Assembly: GCA_020438425.1 (NCBI GenBank)
Contig: JAGQUQ010000011.1
Span: forward strand, 1 to 48,134
Reading direction: 5' to 3'
From: Solirubrobacterales bacterium
GTDB lineage: Bacteria > Actinomycetota > Thermoleophilia > Solirubrobacterales > 70-9
DNA length: 48,134 nt
Numbering within the stretch: the first letter of the stretch is position 1; every line of letters starts with the position of its first letter. The notes below the pieces were generated by a model. The model saw nothing but the letters and a program-made list of their open reading frames with translations, ran no database searches and had not been told where the DNA came from. This document shows positions 16,385-24,801 of this stretch, piece by piece. A program made the position numbers and the translations under genes.

Positions 16385-17857
16385 GTGGCTTCTCTCCTCA
16401 GACGCCTCGCTTTCGCTGCGTTTGCAGCGACCCTTTTGCTCGGCGCCGGGGCGAATGCCGCTGCGCCGCAACCGGTGGTTGATGGCAACCGGATCGTCGA
16501 CTCGCTCACCGCCAAACGCTTCGTCCCTCACGGGGTCAATTTTCCGGGCTACGAGTACGCCTGCCAGCAGGGTTTCGGGGATTACGGCGAGGAAGGCACC
16601 GAACCGGAGGAGATCGTCTCGACCGCGGCAGCGATCGCATCGTGGAAGATCAACACGGTCCGCTTGCCCCTGAATCAGGACTGCTGGCTCGGTGACGACG
16701 GGCTGCCGGCCGGAGGGCTCACGGTTGCCGGATACCGGCAGTCGGTCGAGAACTTCGTGGCAGCTCTGAACGAGGCCGGGATCGTGGCGATCGTCGATCT
16801 TCACTGGTCCGGACCAAATGGTGTGGTTGCCGACGGCCTGCGGCCGATGCCGGACAACCGGACGGCCGCCTTCTGGCACTCCGTCGCCACCCGTTTCAAG
16901 GACAACCGTTCGGTGATCTTCGATCTCTTCAACGAACCCCATTCCCGCTGGAACGCCGACGACTCGAAGGTTTTCGACCTTTCCTGGAACTGCTGGGCAA
17001 GTGGCGGCTGCCAGGCCCCGGCGGAACCCGACACCGCCCTGATCAGCGGTCTCCGCTGGTACCAGGCGGCCGGACTCAGGAACCTGACCACCGTGGTCAG
17101 AAACGCCGGGGCAACCCAGCCGATCCTGCTTTCGGGGATCGACTACGCGAACGATCTCCGCGGCTGGCTGGCCCACGCGCCCGACGACGATCAGTTGATC
17201 GCGGGCTTCCACAACTATCTGGTCCAGCGCTGCAAGACAGTCAGGTGCTGGGATGACGAGATCGCCCCCCTGGCCGAGAAGGTCCCGGTCCTGACCGCCG
17301 AGATCGGCCAGAACGACTGCGGCACGCCCGGCCACCTCAACCGCTTCATGAACTGGGCCGACGATCACCTGATCGGCTATCTGGCCTGGGCCTGGTGGGA
17401 TCTGCCGGTTCTGGGCTGCAGCAACTTCGCCCTGGTTTCCGATCTCGACGGCACTCCCCTGCCACCGGTCGGAACGGCTCTTCATTCCCATCTCGCCAAC
17501 CTTCCCGACGAACTGCCGGAGCCGCCAAAGCGGACCGGTCCCGGCCTGGCGATCAAGACCGCCCGGTGGAACGGCAAGGTTCTTGAGCTCGGGATCCGGG
17601 TCGATTCAAGGGCCTCGAAAGCAGTGACTGCCACGGTCAGGCTGGCCCGTGACCGCCTGGTCCGGCGTCCTCCCCGGACCGGGAACCGCCGGATCACCCG
17701 GACGCTCAGGTCGGTGACCGGGATGTCTCGGGCGAGCCTGAAGATCCCCCGGGGCCTGAAGCCGACCCTGGTCACTGCCTCCTACCCCGGCGACCGGCTG
17801 CTCGTCCCGAAGACGGTCCGGCGGAAACCGGCTTCTGTGTCCAAACTCACCCGTTAG
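16385..17857 (+). CDS. secreted glycoside hydrolase family 5 enzyme
   Basis: 490 residues from GTG at 16385, giving an ordinary signal peptide ending GANAAAP; ATG at 16325 in the same frame would add 20 residues, and neither start has a clear ribosome site. The catalytic TIM barrel shows TVRLPLNQDCWL, VDLHWSG, the acid/base Glu in IFDLFNEPH (residue 184 of this start) and the nucleophile Glu in VLTAEIGQNDC (residue 306). These are the two hallmark glutamates of GH5 (clan GH-A). Likely substrates are beta-glucans or mannans; the subfamily cannot be set by eye. A C-terminal module of about 90 Arg-rich residues follows the barrel. The alpha/beta hydrolase gene follows after 28 bases. Confidence 0.88.
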   Translation: MASLLRRLAFAAFAATLLLGAGANAAAPQPVVDGNRIVDSLTAKRFVPHGVNFPGYEYACQQGFGDYGEEGTEPEEIVSTAAAIASWKINTVRLPLNQDCWLGDDGLPAGGLTVAGYRQSVENFVAALNEAGIVAIVDLHWSGPNGVVADGLRPMPDNRTAAFWHSVATRFKDNRSVIFDLFNEPHSRWNADDSKVFDLSWNCWASGGCQAPAEPDTALISGLRWYQAAGLRNLTTVVRNAGATQPILLSGIDYANDLRGWLAHAPDDDQLIAGFHNYLVQRCKTVRCWDDEIAPLAEKVPVLTAEIGQNDCGTPGHLNRFMNWADDHLIGYLAWAWWDLPVLGCSNFALVSDLDGTPLPPVGTALHSHLANLPDELPEPPKRTGPGLAIKTARWNGKVLELGIRVDSRASKAVTATVRLARDRLVRRPPRTGNRRITRTLRSVTGMSRASLKIPRGLKPTLVTASYPGDRLLVPKTVRRKPASVSKLTR

Positions 17858-17885
17858 ATTCCCGTCAAGTGGGAGAATCGGGAAC

Positions 17886-18803
17886 ATGACGGTACGCCAG
17901 ACGGTCGAAATCCACGGTCAGCCGGTCACCTTTCACAGGATGGGCGAAGGCCCGCCGCTGCTCCTGGTCCATGGCATCACGTCCAGTTCACGCACCTGGA
18001 AGTCGGTGATGCCGAGGCTGGCCGAGAAGCACACGGTGATCGCCCCCGACCTGCTCGGTCACGGCCGGTCGGCCAAGCCCTCCGGTGACTACTCGCTCGG
18101 CGCCTACGCCAGCGGGATCCGCGACCTGCTCGTGACCCTGGAGGTTCCCAAGGCAACCGTGGTCGGCCATTCCCTCGGTGGCGGCATCGCCATGCAGTTC
18201 TGTTACCAGTTCCCGGAGCGGGTTTCGCGGCTGGTTCTGGTCGATACCGGCGGGATCGGCCGCGAGGTAAGTCCGGCACTGAGGGCAGCCGCCCTGCCCG
18301 GAGCCGAGTATGTCCTGCCCCTGCTCTTCAGCCCGACCCTTCACGATGCCGGCCTCAAGGTCAGGAACTTCTTCGCCGGCTTTGGCCTGCACGGGAACGC
18401 CGACGTCGAAGGCGTGGCCGAGGGCTTTGCTTCCCTGACCAAGGCCGATGCCCGGCGCGCATTTCTCGACACCGTGCGGTCGGTCATTGATCCCACCGGC
18501 CAGCGGGTTTCCGCCGCCGACCGGCTCTACCTCACGGCCGAGATCCCGTCGATGATCGTCTGGGGTGACCAGGACCGGATCATCCCGGTCTCGCATGCGG
18601 ATCTGGCCCATGAGCTGATGCCCGGCAGCCGGCTCGAGATCTTTCCCGGCGCCGGTCACTTCCCCTTCAACGACGATCCCGATCGCTTCGTCCGGGTGCT
18701 CGAGCAGTTCATCGAAGAGACCGGCGAAGCGAATCTCGACCAGGATCACATCCGCCGCATGCTCCAGCATCGGCAGCAAGAGGACCGGGCCGACGCGGCC
18801 TGA
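17886..18803 (+). CDS. alpha/beta-hydrolase
   Basis: 305 residues with the full alpha/beta-hydrolase layout. The oxyanion motif is LLLVHGITSSSRTW, the nucleophile Ser lies in VVGHSLGGGIAMQ, the acid in IVWGDQDRIIPVSH and the histidine in FPGAGHFPFND. The protein is cytoplasmic and has a charged C-terminal tail (HIRRMLQHRQQEDRADAA). Substrate is unknown; the family includes esterases, lipases, C-C bond hydrolases and epoxide hydrolases. It is the first gene of a run with a TetR-like domain protein (30 bases later) and an amidohydrolase. The set may act on one ester or ring-cleavage product, but that is inference. Confidence 0.9.
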   Translation: MTVRQTVEIHGQPVTFHRMGEGPPLLLVHGITSSSRTWKSVMPRLAEKHTVIAPDLLGHGRSAKPSGDYSLGAYASGIRDLLVTLEVPKATVVGHSLGGGIAMQFCYQFPERVSRLVLVDTGGIGREVSPALRAAALPGAEYVLPLLFSPTLHDAGLKVRNFFAGFGLHGNADVEGVAEGFASLTKADARRAFLDTVRSVIDPTGQRVSAADRLYLTAEIPSMIVWGDQDRIIPVSHADLAHELMPGSRLEIFPGAGHFPFNDDPDRFVRVLEQFIEETGEANLDQDHIRRMLQHRQQEDRADAA

Positions 18804-18833
18804 GCAAGCCGGGGTTGCGGCATACTCGTGGCC

Positions 18834-19307
18834 ATGAGCGACGACCTTCCGGTTGAAGAAGTCCTGGCCGCGCTGGAGGACTACCAGCAGCGCACGATCG
18901 ACCTCTATCGCGAGCATCCGGACGACCCGGAAGCCTGCGTGAAGTCGCTGGTCAGGCTCCACCTGAGCTGGACCGAGGAGGATCCCGAACGGGCGAAGAT
19001 GGTTTCCCGCTACCGCGGCCCGGTCATGGCGGGTCCGGGCAAGGACCGATTGACCGCCTCGAACGCGGCCTATTTCGAACAATCGAAACGGTGGATGAAG
19101 GCTTCGGTGGAATCCGGTTCGATGCCATCGGTTTCCTTCAACATCCTTCATGCCCTGGTCTTCGCTCCGACCCAGGAACTTGCCAAACACTGGCTCGGGG
19201 GTCGCCTGAAGAAGAACCCGACCGAGTACGCGGAAACCATGGGTAAAGCGGCATGGGCTGGCATCCTGGCCGCGGGAAGCGCCACCAGCGAGGGATCCGC
19301 ACCTTGA
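18834..19307 (+). CDS. TetR-like ligand-binding domain without a DNA-binding domain
   Basis: 157 residues from ATG at 18834 (GTG two codons earlier is possible). The sequence matches by eye the C-terminal effector half of TetR regulators: LVRLHLSWTEEDPERAKMV, TASNAAYFEQSKRWMKASVESG, and VSFNILHALVFAPTQELAKHWLGGR, the last being a frequent TetR C-domain helix pattern. The N-terminal helix-turn-helix is absent and no such reading frame occurs upstream, where the hydrolase gene ends 30 bases before. So it cannot bind DNA by itself in the usual way. Its TGA overlaps the TTG start of the amidohydrolase. It could be a small-molecule sensor, a partner of a full regulator, or a decayed regulator. Confidence 0.65.
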   Translation: MSDDLPVEEVLAALEDYQQRTIDLYREHPDDPEACVKSLVRLHLSWTEEDPERAKMVSRYRGPVMAGPGKDRLTASNAAYFEQSKRWMKASVESGSMPSVSFNILHALVFAPTQELAKHWLGGRLKKNPTEYAETMGKAAWAGILAAGSATSEGSAP

Positions 19308-20119
19308 CGGTCGACGCCTGGATGCAGCACCCCACCCCGGGGTTCCTCGCCCACCGCACCTTCGAGTCGCTGATGCGCTGGACCGGTCAGGAACCGCCGA
19401 CAGAGGAGATCCCGATCGAGGCGACCGTCGCGGCGATGGACGACGCCGGCGTGACGAGGGGAATCCTCAGCGCCTGGCATGCCCCTTCCGGCCCGATGAT
19501 CGGCAACGACGAAGTTGCCGCCTGGTGCGCCGCCCATCCCGACCGCTTCGCCGGACTCGCTTCGGTCGACCTGTCGCGTCCGATGGAAGCCGTACGCGAG
19601 CTTCGCCGCCGGGTGGAGGTAGACGGCTTCAAGGGCCTTCGCCTGCTTCCCTGGCTCTGGGAAACCCCTCCGACCGACCGCCGCTTCTATCCCCTCTTCG
19701 CCGCCTGTGTCGAGCTGGGAGTGCCTTTCTGCACCCAGGTCGGGCACACCGGACCGCTGATGCCTTCCGAAGTCGGCCGTCCGATCCCTTATATCGACCA
19801 GGTCGCGATCGACTTTCCCGAACTGGTGATCGTCGGCGGCCACATCGGCTACCCGTGGACCGAGGAGATGGTCGCGGTCTGCCGCAAGCACGAGAACGTC
19901 TACATCGACACCTCGGCCTACACGCCGAAGCGCTACCCGCCGGAGCTGATCGCCTACATGAAGTCGAACTCGGGCCGCAGGAAAGTGCTCTGGGGATCGA
20001 ACTACCCGATGATCGGCCCGGCCGCCGCACTTGAAGGCGTCGATGACCTCGGTCTGGACGAGGAAACAAAGCGACTCTTCATCGGCGAAAACACCCGCCG
20101 GGTCTTCGGTCTGGACTGA
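19304..20119 (+). CDS. amidohydrolase family (COG2159-type) protein
   Basis: 271 residues from TTG at 19304, which forms a TTGA overlap with the previous stop; earlier ATG at 19253 would overlap that gene by 55 bases. The TIM-barrel metal-dependent hydrolase pattern is seen in GFKGLRLLPWLWE, FCTQVGHTGPLMPSE, VIVGGHIGYPWTEEMV, YIDTSAYTPKRYP and VLWGSNYPMI near the C-terminus. The N-terminal H-x-H metal motif is not visible: the start reads VDAWMQHPTPGF. Related decarboxylases such as aminocarboxymuconate-semialdehyde decarboxylase share this fold. Operon context with an alpha/beta hydrolase suggests a catabolic step. The final codon abuts the stop of the convergent SGNH gene. Confidence 0.82.
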   Translation: MTVDAWMQHPTPGFLAHRTFESLMRWTGQEPPTEEIPIEATVAAMDDAGVTRGILSAWHAPSGPMIGNDEVAAWCAAHPDRFAGLASVDLSRPMEAVRELRRRVEVDGFKGLRLLPWLWETPPTDRRFYPLFAACVELGVPFCTQVGHTGPLMPSEVGRPIPYIDQVAIDFPELVIVGGHIGYPWTEEMVAVCRKHENVYIDTSAYTPKRYPPELIAYMKSNSGRRKVLWGSNYPMIGPAAALEGVDDLGLDEETKRLFIGENTRRVFGLD

Positions 20120-20923
20120 TCAGATCTCGACCGGAGCGAGGTCGGGGCGTTTGGCCATGCGGCCGTCACCGGAGGACTTGCCAGCCAGCCGGCGGTAGAT
20201 CCAGGGAGCGAGGAAGGCTCCGGCCCACCGGGCTTCGGTCAGCACCCTTTGCGGAAGTCGCTGGACCTTCGGGGAGATATCGCCGATCCAGGACTGGCCC
20301 TCCGGCAGGGGTTCGATCAGCGAGAACATTCCGTCGGCCATGACCTGGTGACCGCTCGAGTTGAGGTGGAGGCGGTCGTCGCACCAGTGGTCGGGGTCGG
20401 CGACCTCGGCCGATTCGGCAACATCCAGGATCAGGGATCCGTGCCGGTCGGCGATTCGCCTCAGCCCGCGATTGAACTCGGCCATGGTGTCGGAGAGCAG
20501 CCGGCCGAGCGGCATCATCAGGGCGGGGTCGGGATAGGTGATGGTCAGCACGGTGGCACCGGAGCTGGCCAGGCGATCCTGCATCGTGTCCATGCGGGCG
20601 AGGATCAGGTCGATGTCACAACCGGGCCGGATCACATCGTTGAGCCCGCCGATCAGGCTGATCAGGTCCGGCTCCATCGCCAGGGCCGCCTCGGTCTGGT
20701 CCTCGTCGATCTGGGCGAGCAGCTTGCCCCGGACGGCGAGGTTGGCGTAAAGCAACTCGGATTCCGGGTCCTGTCGCCGCTGCGCTTCGGCCAGTTGCCC
20801 GGCAAAGCGGTCGGCCCAGCCCCTTTCGATCCCGCCGGGACCGGTCGGATCGCCGACCCCTTCGGTCTGGCTGTCACCGATCGCCACGAATCGTCCAAAG
20901 GTCTTTTCCCTGCTGCCTGCCAT
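20120..20923 (-). CDS. SGNH/GDSL-type hydrolase
   Basis: 267 residues. The four SGNH blocks are present: the Ser block VAIGDSQTEGVGD, Gly in YANLAVRGK, Asn in GGLNDVIRPG and the Asp/His block WCDDRLHLNSSGHQVMA. These enzymes cleave esters or acetyl groups on lipids or sugars. No signal peptide is seen. The last 65 residues form an extra helical, basic tail (RVLTEARWAGAFLAPWIYRRL...). The stop abuts the stop of the convergent amidohydrolase with no spacing. The gene diverges from the carbonic anhydrase, and a palindrome lies between them. Confidence 0.9.
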   Translation of the reverse strand: MAGSREKTFGRFVAIGDSQTEGVGDPTGPGGIERGWADRFAGQLAEAQRRQDPESELLYANLAVRGKLLAQIDEDQTEAALAMEPDLISLIGGLNDVIRPGCDIDLILARMDTMQDRLASSGATVLTITYPDPALMMPLGRLLSDTMAEFNRGLRRIADRHGSLILDVAESAEVADPDHWCDDRLHLNSSGHQVMADGMFSLIEPLPEGQSWIGDISPKVQRLPQRVLTEARWAGAFLAPWIYRRLAGKSSGDGRMAKRPDLAPVEI

Positions 20924-20977
20924 GTGCGAACCCTATCCCCCTTGCGACCCTGTTTCACAACCCGGAAACAATTACCC

Positions 20978-20997
20978 ATAAAGTTGATCGACTTTAT
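20978..20997. promoter_or_regulatory. 20-base palindrome, candidate operator
   Basis: ATAAAGTTGATCGACTTTAT is symmetric at 9 of 10 base pairs. It stands out from the surrounding GC-rich sequence and lies between the divergent SGNH hydrolase gene (start 20923) and the carbonic anhydrase gene (start 21051). Length and A/T-rich outer arms suit a dimeric repressor. Which regulator binds is unknown. Confidence 0.55.
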
Positions 20998-21050
20998 ATG
21001 TTATTCTTTCCGAACTCCGATGACCCCTCAACCGAACATGGAGTCGCGAT

Positions 21051-21599
21051 ATGTCGATTCAAGAAGAAGTCCTCTCGGCGAACGAGGAATACGCCTCCGG
21101 CTTTGGCGAGAAGAGCGAGCTCGCCTTGCCCCCCGCCCGAAGGTTCGCAATCCTCACCTGCATGGACGCCAGGCTTGACCCGGCGAAGTACGCGGGGCTG
21201 AGTGAAGGCGACGCGCATGTGATCCGGAACGCCGGCGGCCGCGCATCCGACGATGCGATCCGCTCCCTGGTCATTTCCTACAAGCTGCTCGGCACCCGCG
21301 AGTGGTTCGTGGTCCATCACACCGACTGCGGCATGGAGTTCTTCACCAATGAGGTGATCAGCGACCTGCTCGATAGCAGCCTGGAGACGGCCGAACTGGG
21401 ACCGGAAGGCTTCACAGACGTCGGCGAGGGACCTGGCTCCCCGGCCGGCCGCGAGATCGACTGGCTGACCATCAGCGACCAGCAGGGCGCCGTAGTCGAG
21501 GACGTCGAGAAGATCCGAAACCACCCGCTGGTTCCCGGTGACATCGCGATCTACGGCTATGTCTATGACGTCAGGTCCGGCCGCCTGATCGAGGTTTAG
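21051..21599 (+). CDS. beta-class carbonic anhydrase
   Basis: 182 residues. Zinc ligands are Cys37 in LTCMDARLD, His90 and Cys93 in VVHHTDCGM; the catalytic dyad is Asp39-Arg41. [13 protein letters not shown] forms the substrate loop. The enzyme interconverts CO2 and bicarbonate. GGAG seven bases before the ATG fixes the start. Transcription ends at the hairpin 21733-21760, about 130 bases after the stop. The 130-base 3' region holds no gene. Confidence 0.94.
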   Translation: MSIQEEVLSANEEYASGFGEKSELALPPARRFAILTCMDARLDPAKYAGLSEGDAHVIRNAGGRASDDAIRSLVISYKLLGTREWFVVHHTDCGMEFFTNEVISDLLDSSLETAELGPEGFTDVGEGPGSPAGREIDWLTISDQQGAVVEDVEKIRNHPLVPGDIAIYGYVYDVRSGRLIEV

Positions 21600-21732
21600 A
21601 AAGCGACCGAGGCCGGCCAGCCCCGCGAGATCACCGCCGCCTGAGCTTGCCCCGGGAGAGGCAACCGTCGAAAGACGGATTTTCTCCCTGTCCGGTCAAC
21701 TCTCTCTCCGACCGGACTCCTCCAGGAAACAG

Positions 21733-21760
21733 CCCCGCCCGGGAAACCGGGCGGGGTTTT
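21733..21760 (+). terminator. intrinsic terminator after carbonic anhydrase gene
   Basis: A perfect 10-bp stem CCCCGCCCGG/CCGGGCGGGG with a GAAA loop is followed by TTTT. It lies between the carbonic anhydrase stop (21599) and the convergent sulfatase stop (21765). The minus strand lacks a clean T tract. Confidence 0.88.
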
Positions 21761-21764
21761 CCGT

Positions 21765-23411
21765 TCAGACCGGCAGGCGTTCGATCGTGTGCGGGAGTGC
21801 GGGGACCCGGCAGCGCTTCATCTCGGCCCTGAGACCGGCCCGCATCTTCTCCAGCAACTCGCGATCGGCGGGGTTGAGGGCCCGGCCGCTGTCGCGGTCG
21901 ACCAGGTTGTCGACCTGATCCGGGTCCCGCTTCCGGTCGTAGAGCTCGAACTCGGGCGGGCCGCCGTGAGGATTCAGGTAGATCGCGTAGGTGGCTTCCG
22001 GGGTGCGCCAGGCGCGAATCCGGTTGGCCCCGGGAGTGACATCCCGGTAGGCGGTGCCCGACTGATGGTCGTCGTAGGTGAAAAGCGTCCCTTCCTGCAC
22101 CGATTCCTCTTCTTCCTTCAGCACCGGTACGAGGCTGCGACCGCGAAGCTCCAGTCCGTCGGTGTCGACCCCGGCCAGGTCGGCCATGGTCGGCAGCACG
22201 TCGCAGAGCGATGCCGGTGCCTTGGTCCGGCGCGGCTCGGGGAACATCTGAGGATTCGAGACGATCAGCGGCACGTTGACCGTTTCCTCGTAGGCGTTGA
22301 ACATCTTCTGGCGCAGGCCGCCGTGGGACATGCCGAGATCACCGTGATCCGAGGTCCGGAAGATCACGGTCTTCGAACGCAGTGACTCCGGATCCTCCGG
22401 GTCTCCCAGGGCATCCAGAACGCGGCCGATCTTGGTGTCGGCCAGCCGGTGAAGGTGGGCGTAAAACCGGCAGTACTCGAGCCTCTGCTCGCCTTCGATC
22501 GGACCGAGGAATCCGAGCTGGCCCATCTTCAGCATGGCGTGAACCCGCGGCTTGTTCCTGAGGGTCTCGTCCACCGTCGGCGGCAGCTCGACCGCGTCGA
22601 GGTCGGCCCACTCGGAATCCGAGTAGCCACCCTCCTCGTAGGAGGAGGGATAACCGAGCACGTCATGCGGGTTGACCAGGGAGAAGATCAGCGCCCACGG
22701 CCCTTCCGGCGGGTCGGCGAGGAACTCTTCGGCCTGGCGGGTGAAGTCCTCGTCGTAGCCTTCCTTGCTCTTGCCGGCCATCGAGCCGCCGCCGAAATGG
22801 CTCGGCTCGATGTTCTCGCCGGCATCCGGCGGCACCCAGCCCTCGAAGCCGTACTCGTCGGCGAGACGCTCGGCGTCGGCCCGTGACCAGTCGCTTCCGA
22901 CCGGCTGGGTCAGGTGCCACTTGCCCTTTAGCACGGTCTTGTAACCGGCCCGCTTAAGCACGCTGGGCAGGTTCTCCATGTCGGGGTCGAGCTCGCGCTC
23001 GTCGGTGCCGCCATTGGGCCGGCGGATCGCACCCTTGACCGTGTTGCCGATCATTTCGAGCGGAGACATCTCGCCGGACCGGACCGAGTCGATGCCCTTG
23101 CGAAGCGCGTGCTTGCTGTGCTCCCGGTTGATCCGGGCACCGCCACGGGTCAGGGTCAGATCGACCCCGTGCTCGGCCGGCCAGCGGCCGGTGAAGAGCG
23201 AGGCCCGGCTCGGAGAGCACATGCAGGAGGCGATGCAGGTTTCTTCGAAGGTGACCCCGGTGCGGGCCAGTTCGGCGTCGGCCGGCATCAGATCATCCAG
23301 CCACTGCTGGTCTTCCGGCCAATGCATCGGCTGGCGCTGCTGGTCGGTGATGATCAGCAGCAGGTTGGGCGGTGTCGCCACGCTCTCCCCCTTTTTCTTT
23401 TTCTTTGCCAA
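21765..23411 (-). CDS. sulfatase (formylglycine-dependent)
   Basis: 548 residues starting with TTG at 23411, one base after the stop of the upstream gene. The sulfatase signature CSPSRASLFTGRWPAEHG is complete; Cys65 in CSPSR is the residue converted to formylglycine. Metal-binding residues include Asp23 in LLIITDQQR and SDHGDLGMSHG near residue 350. GKWHLTQP holds the active-site lysine and histidine. The family removes sulfate from choline sulfate, sugars or aromatic esters; the PNLLLIITDQQR start and overall layout are closest to choline-sulfatase-like enzymes. The N-terminus is Lys-rich (MAKKKKKGES) and lacks a signal peptide, unlike the two secreted products encoded upstream. Confidence 0.92.
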   Translation of the reverse strand: MAKKKKKGESVATPPNLLLIITDQQRQPMHWPEDQQWLDDLMPADAELARTGVTFEETCIASCMCSPSRASLFTGRWPAEHGVDLTLTRGGARINREHSKHALRKGIDSVRSGEMSPLEMIGNTVKGAIRRPNGGTDERELDPDMENLPSVLKRAGYKTVLKGKWHLTQPVGSDWSRADAERLADEYGFEGWVPPDAGENIEPSHFGGGSMAGKSKEGYDEDFTRQAEEFLADPPEGPWALIFSLVNPHDVLGYPSSYEEGGYSDSEWADLDAVELPPTVDETLRNKPRVHAMLKMGQLGFLGPIEGEQRLEYCRFYAHLHRLADTKIGRVLDALGDPEDPESLRSKTVIFRTSDHGDLGMSHGGLRQKMFNAYEETVNVPLIVSNPQMFPEPRRTKAPASLCDVLPTMADLAGVDTDGLELRGRSLVPVLKEEEESVQEGTLFTYDDHQSGTAYRDVTPGANRIRAWRTPEATYAIYLNPHGGPPEFELYDRKRDPDQVDNLVDRDSGRALNPADRELLEKMRAGLRAEMKRCRVPALPHTIERLPV

Positions 23412-23412
23412 G

Positions 23413-24768
23413 TCAGATTCCGGTCTTCGGGCAACCGAGTTTCTGGAAGGCCGACTTGCTCGAGTACTTGCCGCGCGGGTAGAAGCGGCCCATGATCTTC
23501 GCCGCGTTGTAGGGCGAAGTCACGTTCTGGATCGCGTGACTGAAATTCGCGGCCGGAATCACGTTCCGGGTCAGGAGCAGACCGGCATCGGTCCGGCCGG
23601 CGCCGTCACCGTCCGGGTCGGCGGCCAGCCAGGCCACCCCGCACTTGCGCTTCGCGTTCCAGGGCCGGTCACCGGCCTTCGAGACCACGATCGTGTAGTT
23701 CCGCTTCTTCCCCTTGAGTGGCACCTGTTCGTCGAAGAGGCAGCGGTGGGTCCGGGTGGTTGCGACCGACTCGAGCGAACACATGTCCCACTCGACCAGC
23801 TGGGCAGACTTCGCCCGGCGGTTGCCGTGCCAGGTCTTCGGGGTGGTCGGCATGCTGCCCTTGATCACCAGCACCTTGCCGAACCGGGTGCTGAAGGCCC
23901 CGGTCATGTAACGGGCGTCGTTGTTGGCGTAGAGCGTCCCGACCTCGACCGGGTTGGCCTGCCAGGCCGCGTCGAACTCGGCCTGGGTCTTGTAGCGGGC
24001 CAGCGAGAGCGGCAGGTTGAAGAACTTGACGAAGCCGAAATCCGGCTCGGCCGGATTGGTCAGCGGATCCTTGCCGGGCCAGTTGACCAGCGATTCGTAG
24101 ACCGGCAGCGGCACGTTGTTGGCCTTGTAGTCGTGGTTCGAGTTGAGCGCCGCGCAGAGCGCCTTGCCGGTCAGGACGGTGCCGTCGGAGAGCGTCAGTT
24201 CGGGCTTCGGGATCGGCACCCCGCCGGCGTTGCTGCGGCCCCTGTCCGGAACGTAGACCCGGTAGAGGATGTCCTGGTAGGCCTCGCTCGAAGGAGCCGC
24301 GTAGAGGGTGTTGCGGGCCGGTTTCGGCGGCGCGGAGCTGCCGAGCACCCGAACAGTCCAGGAACGCTTCTTCGCCTTGCGGTCCTTGCCGGGCAGGCTG
24401 GTGTTGACCGAGCCCCTGTCCGGCTTGATCTGGCGGTCCGAGACCGAGCCGGTGGGCGTGCCCCCGCTCGATTCGTAGGCGTTGAGCGACGAGTAGCGGG
24501 CATGTGGATACTGCCCGCGCAACCGGAGCACGGCGCCCTCGGGGGTGCGGAACTTGGCGCCCCAGTAGGTGATCTCGGTGCCGGGGTAGGCCGTATTGGT
24601 CTTCTCGTTCGCGGCGGTGAACGGTCCGGTCCAGAAGCAGCCGACGGTCGGCAGGCCCTGCGGGTTGTAACCGTCGGGCACGAGCGCGGCCCGGACCGGC
24701 GTCGCGAGCACAAGAGTCAGGATCAGTCCGGCGCCAATCGCAATGGCGGTACTCCTCATTCCCTTCAT
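23413..24768 (-). CDS. secreted protein of unknown function
   Basis: 451 residues with a signal peptide ending TPVRA. The mature protein starts LVPDGYNPQGLPTVGCFWTGPF and contains four or five cysteines that may form disulfides. Notable stretches are RGQYPHARYSSLNAYESSG near the start and DGAGRTDAGLLLTRNVIPAA near the end, which look like parts of a repeated beta-sandwich; the RYSS pattern recurs in RGKYSSKSAF. DUF1254/DUF1214 proteins have a related RY-S-LNAYD element, but I cannot assign the family. It lies in an operon between a secreted glycosidase (33 bases upstream) and the sulfatase (1 base downstream). Confidence 0.75.
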   Translation of the reverse strand: MKGMRSTAIAIGAGLILTLVLATPVRAALVPDGYNPQGLPTVGCFWTGPFTAANEKTNTAYPGTEITYWGAKFRTPEGAVLRLRGQYPHARYSSLNAYESSGGTPTGSVSDRQIKPDRGSVNTSLPGKDRKAKKRSWTVRVLGSSAPPKPARNTLYAAPSSEAYQDILYRVYVPDRGRSNAGGVPIPKPELTLSDGTVLTGKALCAALNSNHDYKANNVPLPVYESLVNWPGKDPLTNPAEPDFGFVKFFNLPLSLARYKTQAEFDAAWQANPVEVGTLYANNDARYMTGAFSTRFGKVLVIKGSMPTTPKTWHGNRRAKSAQLVEWDMCSLESVATTRTHRCLFDEQVPLKGKKRNYTIVVSKAGDRPWNAKRKCGVAWLAADPDGDGAGRTDAGLLLTRNVIPAANFSHAIQNVTSPYNAAKIMGRFYPRGKYSSKSAFQKLGCPKTGI

Positions 24769-24781
24769 GGGGATATTTTAC

Positions 24782-24793
24782 TGACGCGCGTCA
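24782..24793. promoter_or_regulatory. 12-base perfect palindrome in a 33-base gap
   Basis: TGACGCGCGTCA is perfectly symmetric and lies 14 bases before the start of the secreted unknown gene, next to an A/T-rich stretch (TAAAATATCC on the minus strand). It could be an operator of an internal promoter. No convincing -35/-10 pair can be placed. Confidence 0.35.
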
Positions 24794-24801
24794 AGTTTTG
24801 C

